From a bacterium (GTDB lineage: Bacteria; UBP14; UBA6098; JAFGQG01), in assembly GCA_016930435.1 (NCBI GenBank), contig JAFGGQ010000011.1, positions 1 through 26,091 of the forward strand: a stretch of DNA of 26,091 nt, written 5' to 3'. The notes under the pieces are model-generated. The model was not told the origin of the DNA, did not search any database, and saw only the letters and a list, made by a program, of their open reading frames with translations. This document shows positions 1-8,357 of this stretch, piece after piece. The stretch's first letter is position 1; each line of letters opens with the position of its first letter. The position numbers and the translations under genes are program-made.

Positions 1-790
1 CGATATTTCCAATGAGAATAAAAATAATTATTATAACGTGTGCCCATGATTGGGCATCCATTCCCGCGGTAGCGGTATCCGGTTTGTTTATAAGTGTTTC
101 ATACTCGGCAGCGCCTTTAAGCCCGCCCAGCATACCCACGATCTGACCACTTTGCAGGTAGATATAATAATCCGGAGCCATAACCCCGGTAACTCCCCAG
201 GCGATGTCCTGTCCAAATCTCTCCTTAGCAAAGCTTAACCAGGTTACTACGATTGCCGAGCCGCTAAAACTCATGGCAAGGTTAATATCTTCATAGTTTC
301 TGATATTGAGCATAACCGGGATGTCCTGAACGGGGGTTCCGTAATAATCTGTGGGAAACTGTGTATGAATATCCACACCCATGCCCAATACCAGGAGTCC
401 CCATCCGGGCCGGTATCCCAGGAAACAATAGTCCAGGCCATTGATTAAACCGAATTCATCTGCGACTTCTTTAATAACATCTTCGGCCAGACCAACACCC
501 TGAGGATAGAGTGTCATCATCAATAATTTCACCTCACGCTGCGCGCAATGCCGGGCAATAGCTTTTACCATCGGGTATAGCTCCGGCGCGGTTTGGGGAT
601 CGTAATCACTGGAAAGCAGCACCACATCATTAGGGCCCAAATCTTCTATATAATTATAAATGTTCTCCACTTCTTTGGTGATGGGCACTGGTAGTCCCAT
701 AGGTACAAAAAAGGGAATTATGATAGCCAGGGCGAGAATGATATATATGATCCGGCGATCTATGTTCATCAACTTCTCTAAGAATTTCAT
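1..790 (-). CDS. Membrane-anchored protein of unknown function, partial (C-terminus beyond the left edge)
   Basis: I read 263 codons from an ATG at 790 to the window edge with no in-frame stop, so the gene is real but cut. A purine-rich AGGGGG lies just upstream of the ATG. The N-terminus is basic, followed by a membrane segment at about residues 12-32, a soluble alpha/beta-looking domain of about 210 residues, and a second hydrophobic stretch from residue 250 running off the window. The basic N-terminus puts the domain outside the cytoplasm by the positive-inside rule. I do not recognise the family. A short C-terminal part of the domain (about residues 206-233) loosely resembles the end of the DUF6754 domain encoded upstream, but this is only suggestive. 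It follows the 218-codon membrane protein gene by 68 bases and is probably the next gene of the same operon. Confidence 0.8.
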   Translation of the reverse strand, partial: MKFLEKLMNIDRRIIYIILALAIIIPFFVPMGLPVPITKEVENIYNYIEDLGPNDVVLLSSDYDPQTAPELYPMVKAIARHCAQREVKLLMMTLYPQGVGLAEDVIKEVADEFGLINGLDYCFLGYRPGWGLLVLGMGVDIHTQFPTDYYGTPVQDIPVMLNIRNYEDINLAMSFSGSAIVVTWLSFAKERFGQDIAWGVTGVMAPDYYIYLQSGQIVGMLGGLKGAAEYETLINKPDTATAGMDAQSWAHVIIIIFILIGNI

Positions 791-858
791 TTTGCCCCCT
801 TTTGGGTTATGTTCATACTATGTATTCCAAACTTTTTCATTGATCTCTGTCCAAAGTT

Positions 859-1515
859 TTAGTCTCCACCGCCCAGATAGGTGCGCTCGATACCCAGAAT
901 GATTTTCAGTGATACCAGCATCATTCCCAATGCCACTCCAAGCGCTATGGCTCTTTTAGAAGCCATATTGGGAACGTCCATGATCCAATTGGCAATATCA
1001 ACAAGGGATGGCAGATTGGGGTTCCACTTTGTCCAAAAGGAGATGGACTGACCCAGCGGTACCCTTCCTAGCATCACGATCACGGCAGCCAGAAGAAGGC
1101 CGGTCGCCTTGGCGGTTCGAGCCCGGAAAGCCCGATAAGAGGCCGAAGCGATGTAAAATCCCAGCAGGGAAAACATAGTTGCGCTGATGGGAACAAAAAC
1201 ATAATTGTACATATTGGAGAAGAACGATCCGGTTTCCTGACCTCCTATAATAGCTCCCAGCACCATAGACAGCATACAAGCCAGTGTAATAACACTGTAA
1301 AACCATCCGGGAACCTTGCGGCGAATCTTATTGGAATGCAACCGGACGATAGAGTAGAACCCCAGAATCGCTCCAAATGTTGCGATAATAATTGCCCAGT
1401 CCGTGTACCACTCGAATATCGTCTGGGAAATGCGGTGGGGTACAAAGTATTGTATTGCAAAAACCACACCCGCTATAAAGGCAATAGCCAGCGGTAGTTG
1501 TCTCTTCCAGAACAT
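859..1515 (-). CDS. Polytopic membrane protein of unknown function
   Basis: A 218-residue, very hydrophobic protein with about six likely membrane segments (near residues 7-27, 38-58, 70-90, 100-125, 135-150 and 188-208). Basic loops such as the HSNKIRRK and RAFRARTAK stretches give a positive-inside pattern. The ATG at 1515 is preceded by a strong AAGGAGG, which fixes the start. It begins 18 bases after the stop of the upstream DUF6754 gene, so co-translation in one operon is likely. I do not recognise a catalytic motif or transporter signature. From its position it is probably an integral membrane partner of the two DUF6754 proteins and of the truncated membrane protein at the window edge; that role is inferred from context only. 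Confidence 0.88.
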   Translation of the reverse strand: MFWKRQLPLAIAFIAGVVFAIQYFVPHRISQTIFEWYTDWAIIIATFGAILGFYSIVRLHSNKIRRKVPGWFYSVITLACMLSMVLGAIIGGQETGSFFSNMYNYVFVPISATMFSLLGFYIASASYRAFRARTAKATGLLLAAVIVMLGRVPLGQSISFWTKWNPNLPSLVDIANWIMDVPNMASKRAIALGVALGMMLVSLKIILGIERTYLGGGD

Positions 1516-1533
1516 ATTAAGTTCCTCCTTTTA

Positions 1534-4269
1534 TCATTGAGTAACGACTGTGAAGAGGTGATATATCCAATCTTGGTGAACGGTCATCAGTAAAATTCCA
1601 AGTACTATCAGGAACATAACAATGGCTTTTCCGTAATCCTGCGCCTTAAGGGAGCCAACCTGTATCGGCTCATCGGAGAGATATGCGGATGCTGCATACA
1701 ATTCTTCACCAATCAGGGTGTAATCGCAGGTAGTAATAAAGAATGGGATTTGTGTAACGGCGTCGGTGCCGGCGATTTGAATTGCTCCCATTCGCGTGCC
1801 GGTTTCCGCCAGCAGCAATGACTCAGCATAGAACATCCCCATGTAAAAGTTAGTGGCGGTCTTTTCCCGGAGCATAATGCCATTGACCGCAGCGGCGTAT
1901 GCGAACTGAGAAGTAGTTACAAAGAAGACATCCTCTTCCCGGTAAGCATCCGGCCTTCCAGCCTCTATACAGGCCGATTTAACTGTTTCCTGAGCGACCA
2001 GCATAACGATGGGGTCATAGCAGGGAACAATAACCCGGGTATTATATTTAGCAGCGCGGTTGGCTACCCTTCCCAAAACGGTTATACCCGCCAGGGTAGC
2101 AATGTCTCCTATGGAAGATAGACCCAGCACGAAAAGGGCAGGACGGCCCATTTCAGTAGCCCGTCCCAGGGCTTCATCAACATGCTCGATTCCAGCAATG
2201 GGACGAATATAGAACTTCTTTCCCCTTTTGGCATTGTTGAAAAAGTAAAGGGCTACAGAGATAAAAATGACCATTAGAATAAAAACGGTCGCCTTATTGG
2301 TGTCAAATATTTCGTTATGGGCCTTTAGAGGACCCAGGAGCGGAGAATCCACAAAACCTCCGCTGGGAGAGTTTGCCCTAAGGAAATAGTGATAGGCGTA
2401 TTGTGTCGAATCAAGAACATCACGATGCTCACGTGCTGTTGCCGGCAAAGTGGTAAGCTTCTTCGCAAAGTTCATGTCCTCACCATCCCTGAACCGGAAA
2501 ATATCGTAATAATGAGGGGGGATTTCCGGTGAATAGCTGTTAGGCTCGGTAGCATCAATTTCCAGCTCGATATTGGCTTCGGGATGACTCATGGGTTTCC
2601 CACTGGAACCAAGGAACTGTACTGTTAATTTGTGCTGTTCTGGGGAGATTTCCAAAAATTTGAATTTCTCCAGCTCCATACGGTCAACATGCCATTTCCC
2701 TTCATCTAATTTAGCCCGAACAAAACCCACATCCTGCAGAATTTTGTCGATGTAACTATGATGATATGCGCTCTCATAGGAGATAATCAGGTTTTTAGGC
2801 CCGGGTTCGCTGCCCTTGACCCTCTGGTCCTGCCTGACCCACAGTACCTTTGCTATATAATCCATGGGTTCGGTCCATTCCCGGGAACAAACCACTTCAT
2901 GTTGGCCGGTTTCCGGATTGCTCACCAGGTAGCAATTCTGGTCCTCGAAGGAGAACTTTTTGGATTCAAGCTGGGGAGGATTATCCTCTACTACCATATA
3001 TTCTACATATAGCTGTGCTGGTTCCCATTGAACCTGCAGGACATTCCCCCACTTGTCATTTGGGGGTTCGACGAGTGTCAGTCCGGGTGGGAGAAGTATT
3101 TCGCCTACCTCGAAAGCCGAGGGCGTCACAAGTGCTGAACGGGCACTTTGACCCCCCTTGTCGGTAGCTTGTAAATAAAACGATTTGCCCTGAAAAGACT
3201 CCTGGAAATCAATTTTAGCCGAACTCCAATCCGCGCCAAATTCAGAGATCAAATGCCCGAATTCATAGTTTGTGTCTCCCTCATCAGTGTAAAAAAGGCT
3301 AAATTTGCTGATGTCGGAATCTGTTGGTCTCCATCTCATGATAAGTGAATTTTCGGTGGAATCAAGACCGCAAAGCTGGATGAGGGGGGGGGCAGGTATA
3401 TTATCCAAAGTGGTTACCTCAAGTACTTCCGATTCAATCCGGCTGCCGTCCAGGCCCACTGCTACTACCTTGTAAAAAAAGTTTTTACCAATCTCGATAC
3501 CCTCGACATCAACATGTTGAAAAGAAGCGTGGATCATACAATAGCGCTTAGTCTGGGTAACGAATGAGGCTATTTTAAGCCCGTATTTTTTGATATATTT
3601 GCTATTTTCAAGGTCGTTCTCATAGATTTTTTGCTTTTGTTCCAGAAATGCGATTTCATCCGCTGATTTTTCAATTGCTATTTCCAGGGCGTTATCACCG
3701 GATTCAATGGTGTAAAACCCTTCAGCGACATCGGTCAATTTCCCGGTCCGGGTGATAAAATTAGGCCGTGAAGCCTCATCCGCTTGCGCTATGATCTTAA
3801 AATAATCGCCCCGGACATATATCTGTTTCAGTGTATCCAGATCAGGTGGTGCAATCTCTTTTTCAAGGAATAAGACCTTTTCTCCGATCCGGGATAGGCT
3901 GTCCCGGTTTTCTATGTTAGCCTGGATAAGCTTCAGGCTGGGTATCTCGGAATCATTCTCAAGGACAATATAATAGTCATCTTCAATAAGATTATCAGAA
4001 GCCTCAATCCGGGGGATTTCAAAGCCCGACTGAACCCTTTTTTTGGTGATCAGTTTAAGGTCCTCTTCAGAATCTCCCCGCCAGATCTCGTATTCAAGCG
4101 TAGGGGAAGCGTTAAAGTGTATCCAGTTGATCAGAACACCAGTACCGTCATCACTGGGTAGGTCTATTACTTGCAATTCAAGGGGAATCGCCGGTTTTCG
4201 TGCCTCCTTGCACCCTATAAGGGTAAGAAGGAGTAGAAGTATAAATAAAACTCCGAGCTTTTTCAACAT
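1534..4269 (-). CDS. DUF6754-type membrane lipoprotein, downstream copy
   Basis: This 911-residue protein starts with a lipoprotein signal: basic N-terminus, hydrophobic core and LIGC lipobox with the acceptor at Cys20. Residues about 28-650 form a long extracytoplasmic region with fibronectin type III-like stretches (near 28-115, 290-380 and 390-450). A membrane segment at about 660-677 is followed by the basic NNAKRGKK, so the next domain should be cytoplasmic. Residues about 680-875 match what I recall as DUF6754, an alpha/beta domain of unknown function, and a second membrane segment lies at about 882-897. It is a tandem paralogue of the gene at 4447-7182, with the same length. GGGAG precedes the ATG at 4269. 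Family assignment is from memory; function is unknown. Confidence 0.9.
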   Translation of the reverse strand: MLKKLGVLFILLLLLTLIGCKEARKPAIPLELQVIDLPSDDGTGVLINWIHFNASPTLEYEIWRGDSEEDLKLITKKRVQSGFEIPRIEASDNLIEDDYYIVLENDSEIPSLKLIQANIENRDSLSRIGEKVLFLEKEIAPPDLDTLKQIYVRGDYFKIIAQADEASRPNFITRTGKLTDVAEGFYTIESGDNALEIAIEKSADEIAFLEQKQKIYENDLENSKYIKKYGLKIASFVTQTKRYCMIHASFQHVDVEGIEIGKNFFYKVVAVGLDGSRIESEVLEVTTLDNIPAPPLIQLCGLDSTENSLIMRWRPTDSDISKFSLFYTDEGDTNYEFGHLISEFGADWSSAKIDFQESFQGKSFYLQATDKGGQSARSALVTPSAFEVGEILLPPGLTLVEPPNDKWGNVLQVQWEPAQLYVEYMVVEDNPPQLESKKFSFEDQNCYLVSNPETGQHEVVCSREWTEPMDYIAKVLWVRQDQRVKGSEPGPKNLIISYESAYHHSYIDKILQDVGFVRAKLDEGKWHVDRMELEKFKFLEISPEQHKLTVQFLGSSGKPMSHPEANIELEIDATEPNSYSPEIPPHYYDIFRFRDGEDMNFAKKLTTLPATAREHRDVLDSTQYAYHYFLRANSPSGGFVDSPLLGPLKAHNEIFDTNKATVFILMVIFISVALYFFNNAKRGKKFYIRPIAGIEHVDEALGRATEMGRPALFVLGLSSIGDIATLAGITVLGRVANRAAKYNTRVIVPCYDPIVMLVAQETVKSACIEAGRPDAYREEDVFFVTTSQFAYAAAVNGIMLREKTATNFYMGMFYAESLLLAETGTRMGAIQIAGTDAVTQIPFFITTCDYTLIGEELYAASAYLSDEPIQVGSLKAQDYGKAIVMFLIVLGILLMTVHQDWIYHLFTVVTQ

Positions 4270-4446
4270 GGTTCAACTCCCTATTTCGTATGCTTATTAA
4301 TAATGTTTTATCTGATTTATAAACAACAAAAACCACTTTGTTGGTTTATAATTATATTATAGAATTTTTATAATAAATATTTATTGTATTTAGGCAAGTA
4401 TATTTAAAAAAAAATTGATTTTTTTCTCTCAGTATTTTGGTTTTCT
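4270..4446 (-). promoter_or_regulatory. AT-rich spacer between the two DUF6754 genes, with a weak promoter and a small hairpin
   Basis: At 177 bases this is the longest gene-free stretch in the window and is strongly AT-rich. On the minus strand a TTGCCT box (4392-4397) is separated by 16 bases from TATTAT (4370-4375), a fair sigma70-like match. Downstream of it a 6-bp stem AAACCA/TGGTTT (4330-4335 with 4342-4347, loop 6) is followed by a T-rich run. The stem is short and A-T rich, so it may be a weak terminator or attenuator, or nothing. A separate promoter would let the downstream DUF6754 copy and the genes after it be made in a different amount from the upstream genes. Confidence 0.3.
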
Positions 4447-7182
4447 TTACTGGGTGATCACGGTAAAAATATGGTAGATCCAGTCGAGATGGAAGGTCAT
4501 CAGAATAATTCCAAGGAGTATCAAGAAGACTACGATGGCCTTTCCAAAATCCTGCGCTTTCAGTGATCCTACCTGAATCGGGTCATCGGAGAGGTATGCC
4601 GAAGCTGCATATAATTCCTCGCCGATAAGTGTGTAATCGCAGGTTGTAATGAAGAAAGGTATCTGGGTCACGGCGTCGGTTCCGGCGATCTGGATAGCGC
4701 CCATCCGGGTACCCGTTTCAGCCAGCAGCAGGGCCTCTGCATAGAACATGCCCATGTAGAGGTTGGTGGCGGTTTTCTGACGTATCATCATCCCATTGAC
4801 AGCGGCAGCGTAGGCGAACTGGTCGTCGGTAATGAAAAACACATCTTCTTCCCGATATGAATCGGGCCGTCCCGCTTCGATGCAGGCGGACTTTACCGAT
4901 TCCTGAGCGACCAGCATGACGATGGGATCGCAACAGGGTACCAGTACTCTTGTGTTGAACTTTGCGGCTCGTCGGGAGACATGTCCCAGGACGGTTAATC
5001 CTGCTAAAGTGGCGATATCCGAGATGGTGGACAGCCCCAGGACGAAGAGGGCTGGCCGCCCCATTTCAGTTGCCCGGCCCAATGCCTCATCAATATGCTC
5101 TATTCCAGCAATTGGACGAATGTAAAATTTGTGGCCCTTCCGGGCTCGATTGAAAAAGAAAAGGGCGATAGCCACAAAAACTATCATAAGCGCAAATACA
5201 GATGCCTTGTTGGTGTCAAATATCTCGTTCCGGGATTTTAAGGGTCCCAATACCGGTGAGTCTATAAATCCCCCTGAAGGGGAATTGACCCGCAGAAAAT
5301 AATTATAGGCATACTCGCTGGAATCAAGTATATCCCAGTATTCCCGTGATGAAGATGGGAGAGAGTCCAATCTCACTGCCTGCTCAATCTTCTCGTCCTC
5401 CCGAAAACGGAAAACCTCATAATAATGATCGGGTATAGGCGTAGAATAGCTCATAGGAATGGAGGCATCTATATCTAACTTGATCAAAGCTTCCGGATTA
5501 GGCATTGGCTTTCCCGAGGAAGAAAGCCATTGCAGGGTTAATTGGTGAATCTCCGGGGTAAGGTCTTTAATTTTAAAATAACCGATTTCATTCCTGTCAA
5601 CCAACCATTTATGGTTGTCCAATTTTACCCTCACGAATCCTGTTTTTTGCAGTACCCTGTCGATATATCCACGATGAGCGGCTTTATCGTAGGTAATAAC
5701 CAGATTCTTTGAAGATAAATTTTCCTGCTCAGATGGAAAGGATTCTTTGACCCACCGGATTTTACCCATATTAAGCTGTTCCGGGCTCTCAGCAGGTTGT
5801 TGGCTCAAAGTGAATGAAGCATTCAGTGTGTCCTGAAGCAGGAAGAAATCCTTTTCCTCGAAGGGATAAAGCCTAAATTCAATTTTGGGAGGAGCAGTAT
5901 CCTGGATAGCATAAGTCATGTATAATTGGGGTGGATCCCAGCGGACAGACAGAACATTCCCCTTCTGATCGTTGGGGGGTTCTACCAGTTCCAGTCCGGG
6001 CGGAAGTGTAAGGGAAGCCATTTCGAATTTCTCAGGCAGGAATAGGGGAGTGGTACTTTGTTGGCCGCCACGGTCAGATGTGATCATGTATAATGCGGCA
6101 TCCTCAATAGCGCCCTGAAAAGGAATTGCGGTTCTATACCAACTGGAATGAAATTCACCCTGAAGAAACCCTCTGACGCAAAATGAGTCGAGCGGATCAG
6201 TTAAAAAGATGGAATATTTTTCCAGGTCATTATCCGGACTGAACCAGCTTACAAATATCTTCTTTTGGCTGGGGTCATACAGACAATAATCAATATATGG
6301 CGCTTCGGGGTGATTATCCTGGGGTTCCAATGATAAAAGCGGAGATTCTACTATACTATTGTCCTTATTGATCCCTAAAAGCTTGTAATAATAGGTTTTT
6401 CCGCTTTCCAGTTCTCCGGTATCCACATATTCGATGTCAATGCTGGACATTGAATACCGTGTATTCGAGGTAATGAATCCGGAGATCTTTTTCCCGTATT
6501 TAAGTAAATAGCCTTGGATATGTGGTTCCATAAGCCGGACTATTTCAGTATTCTTAAGAAACTCAATTTCATCGGGTCGCTTTTCCAGGGCAATTTCCAG
6601 ATTTCCAATACCGGGTGAGATCTGGAATGAACCATCAGGGCTTTTTTGAAGAACCCCTTTTTGACGGATTATGTCAGGTTTGGTGATTTCCTCGTTCTTC
6701 TCCGGGAGCAAATAATAATCACCCTGTACTACCTGTAGTTGGAGTTTATCATAATCGGGCGGAGAAACTTCCCTTTCCAGGAAAAGCACCTTTTCTCCCA
6801 CCTCTATCAGGCTATCTTTGTTCTGAGCTGTAGCCTTGATCAGTTTCAGAAATGGAGGGTTACTATTGTTTTCCATTACTACATAGTAATCCTGGTCTTT
6901 TAGGTTATCGGTAGCGTCATACTGAGGGGTGACGAAGGATGTCTGGAGTCGTTTAATATTGATCTGTTTGAGTTCTTGGGGTGTTTCCCCCCGCAAAACC
7001 TGATATTCCCTGGTGGGAAAGGCATTGTAATGTTTCCATTTGAGAATGATGGCTGTGCCATCATCACATGGATAATCCAGGAGTTGGAATTCCATGGGTA
7101 ACGGGGATTCCTTGATCTCTTTGCATCCCCAGAAAGAGAACAGAAAAATCCCCAGCAACAGAAAGCCAATTTTTTGGGGCAA
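4447..7182 (-). CDS. DUF6754-type membrane lipoprotein, upstream copy
   Basis: This paralogue of the neighbouring gene also has 911 codons. The start is TTG at 7180-7182, with an AGG-containing Shine-Dalgarno about 8 bases away. The next in-frame Met (residue 30) would remove the signal sequence, so TTG is the better start. The signal has a basic residue, a hydrophobic run and FWGC with Cys20, a slightly non-standard lipobox. Residues about 28-650 are fibronectin III-like and extracytoplasmic. Membrane segments near 660-678 and 882-897 flank the DUF6754 domain. Compared by eye, the last 256 residues match the other copy at 215 positions (84%), while the N-terminal part is far more diverged. 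The differing regions presumably face different partners while the DUF6754 domain keeps a common one. Function is unknown. Confidence 0.9.
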   Translation of the reverse strand: MPQKIGFLLLGIFLFSFWGCKEIKESPLPMEFQLLDYPCDDGTAIILKWKHYNAFPTREYQVLRGETPQELKQINIKRLQTSFVTPQYDATDNLKDQDYYVVMENNSNPPFLKLIKATAQNKDSLIEVGEKVLFLEREVSPPDYDKLQLQVVQGDYYLLPEKNEEITKPDIIRQKGVLQKSPDGSFQISPGIGNLEIALEKRPDEIEFLKNTEIVRLMEPHIQGYLLKYGKKISGFITSNTRYSMSSIDIEYVDTGELESGKTYYYKLLGINKDNSIVESPLLSLEPQDNHPEAPYIDYCLYDPSQKKIFVSWFSPDNDLEKYSIFLTDPLDSFCVRGFLQGEFHSSWYRTAIPFQGAIEDAALYMITSDRGGQQSTTPLFLPEKFEMASLTLPPGLELVEPPNDQKGNVLSVRWDPPQLYMTYAIQDTAPPKIEFRLYPFEEKDFFLLQDTLNASFTLSQQPAESPEQLNMGKIRWVKESFPSEQENLSSKNLVITYDKAAHRGYIDRVLQKTGFVRVKLDNHKWLVDRNEIGYFKIKDLTPEIHQLTLQWLSSSGKPMPNPEALIKLDIDASIPMSYSTPIPDHYYEVFRFREDEKIEQAVRLDSLPSSSREYWDILDSSEYAYNYFLRVNSPSGGFIDSPVLGPLKSRNEIFDTNKASVFALMIVFVAIALFFFNRARKGHKFYIRPIAGIEHIDEALGRATEMGRPALFVLGLSTISDIATLAGLTVLGHVSRRAAKFNTRVLVPCCDPIVMLVAQESVKSACIEAGRPDSYREEDVFFITDDQFAYAAAVNGMMIRQKTATNLYMGMFYAEALLLAETGTRMGAIQIAGTDAVTQIPFFITTCDYTLIGEELYAASAYLSDDPIQVGSLKAQDFGKAIVVFLILLGIILMTFHLDWIYHIFTVITQ

Positions 7183-7224
7183 CTTTATTACCTGCCGGTA
7201 TTAAAATGGTTTTAATGGTGGCCT

Positions 7225-8355
7225 CTATTCCTCGATAACCTCCACATTTGCCCGAGGAATTAACACTCTTACGCCGTCTTCGAATTCTACTTCAAGTACA
7301 CGGGCGACGGATTCGGACTCCAGGACTTTTAAATCTGGTGGCAGATCGGTAACCCTTCCGATCTTGCCGAAATATGGAACCCTGATAGCTCTGACTTTGG
7401 AACCTACGAGGACGCCTTTACCCCCAGATTCCGATGTACCCGCCTCTTTTTGCTCATGATGATCCTTATGAGTTATAACAACTTCAGGTCGGATAACCCC
7501 TGCCCTTATTTGAGTTGACCCGTTAATGGAAACCTCTTCACCTTCATATTTAGATAGTAGTTCGAAGGTGTGATGAGCCATGGGAATTTCACTAAATCCT
7601 TCAGTTACAACAAGTGTGCACGGGATCTTTTCCGAACCGGTGATGGCTACTCCGATATCATAACCAAGGAATTCCCTCAGGTCTTTATCATCGAATCCGC
7701 CTACTACGATACCACTTACCCCATGTTCACATGCAGTTGTCAGTGCCTGAGCAGAGATGAAGCTACCCGCGACCAGGATTTTGCCCCTGTGCTTTTCGGT
7801 AATGTCTGAGGGCTCAACGGTCTTACCGGGATCATCTACGATTTTTTCCAGTTTACCGAAGTTTTCCCCACCGATCCCAAAAATGCCTTGGATCAGGCAA
7901 GCACGGCTCTCTATCACGGCTCCCTCTTCCGGAATGACCTCGATAACTTCACCACTGATATAGGCGGTGACATTTATAGGTGAAGGTTCTCCCCTGATAA
8001 TGATCTGTCCGGTTATGTCCGAAATGCTCTCTAAACTGCCTTTGAAAGGCCCCCGGTAAGAGGTCTTCAAGAATCCAAAGATTCCCTTGGTTTGGGCTAT
8101 CAATTCGCCTCGTTCAAATTTGTCACCGGGTTTTTTTTTCATTACCAGTTCGATATCTTTAGCTTCAACGTTGAGTTTCCCCGAAATGTTAACGGCTTCG
8201 GCTTTCCCGGGCAGAAAGGTCTCAGCTATGATTGTATCGGGCAATACTTTGTCTCCTACTTTGACCAGAACATCCCCTTTCAAAGGGAGAATTCTTTGTT
8301 TACGTACTGTGGTAAACTCGGTAACTTTTAATCCAGGTGTATAGACATGTCCCAT
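7225..8355 (-). CDS. Beta-barrel adaptor-like protein with barrel-sandwich and KOW-like segments
   Basis: A soluble 376-residue protein with no signal or membrane segment, therefore cytoplasmic. Residues about 20-160 contain three repeats of the turn seen in biotinyl/lipoyl-type barrel-sandwich folds: KGDVLVKVGDKV (26-37), KKPGDKFERGELIA (74-87) and SGEVIEVIPEEGAVIES (134-150). No obvious modifiable lysine motif is present. Residues 190-290 look alpha/beta, with a glycine-rich strand GVSGIVVGG. The C-terminus (about 316-376) has a KOW/SH3-like pattern: VGSKVRAIRVPYFGKIGRV then a short barrel. AAGGAAG precedes the ATG at 8355, and the gene starts 2 bases after the GlmL-type gene stops, so the two are translationally coupled. 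I infer an adaptor between that ATPase and the membrane proteins; no enzymatic function is visible. Confidence 0.88.
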   Translation of the reverse strand: MGHVYTPGLKVTEFTTVRKQRILPLKGDVLVKVGDKVLPDTIIAETFLPGKAEAVNISGKLNVEAKDIELVMKKKPGDKFERGELIAQTKGIFGFLKTSYRGPFKGSLESISDITGQIIIRGEPSPINVTAYISGEVIEVIPEEGAVIESRACLIQGIFGIGGENFGKLEKIVDDPGKTVEPSDITEKHRGKILVAGSFISAQALTTACEHGVSGIVVGGFDDKDLREFLGYDIGVAITGSEKIPCTLVVTEGFSEIPMAHHTFELLSKYEGEEVSINGSTQIRAGVIRPEVVITHKDHHEQKEAGTSESGGKGVLVGSKVRAIRVPYFGKIGRVTDLPPDLKVLESESVARVLEVEFEDGVRVLIPRANVEVIEE

Positions 8356-8357
8356 TT

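Noticed and set aside
787-816. A nine-codon minus-strand ORF whose TGA overlaps the ATG of the truncated gene
   Set aside because: Too short to support, no ribosome-binding site of its own, and the real gene has a suitable AGGGGG.
4330-4347. Hairpin AAACCA/TGGTTT followed by T-rich sequence as an intrinsic terminator
   Set aside because: Only six base pairs, mostly A-T, and the T run is broken by G. Not enough to call a terminator, so it is only mentioned in the spacer entry.
7200-7216. Inverted repeat ATTAAAA-TGG-TTTTAAT between the 376-codon gene and the DUF6754 gene
   Set aside because: All A-T pairs, a 3-base loop and no T run; it probably reflects base composition.
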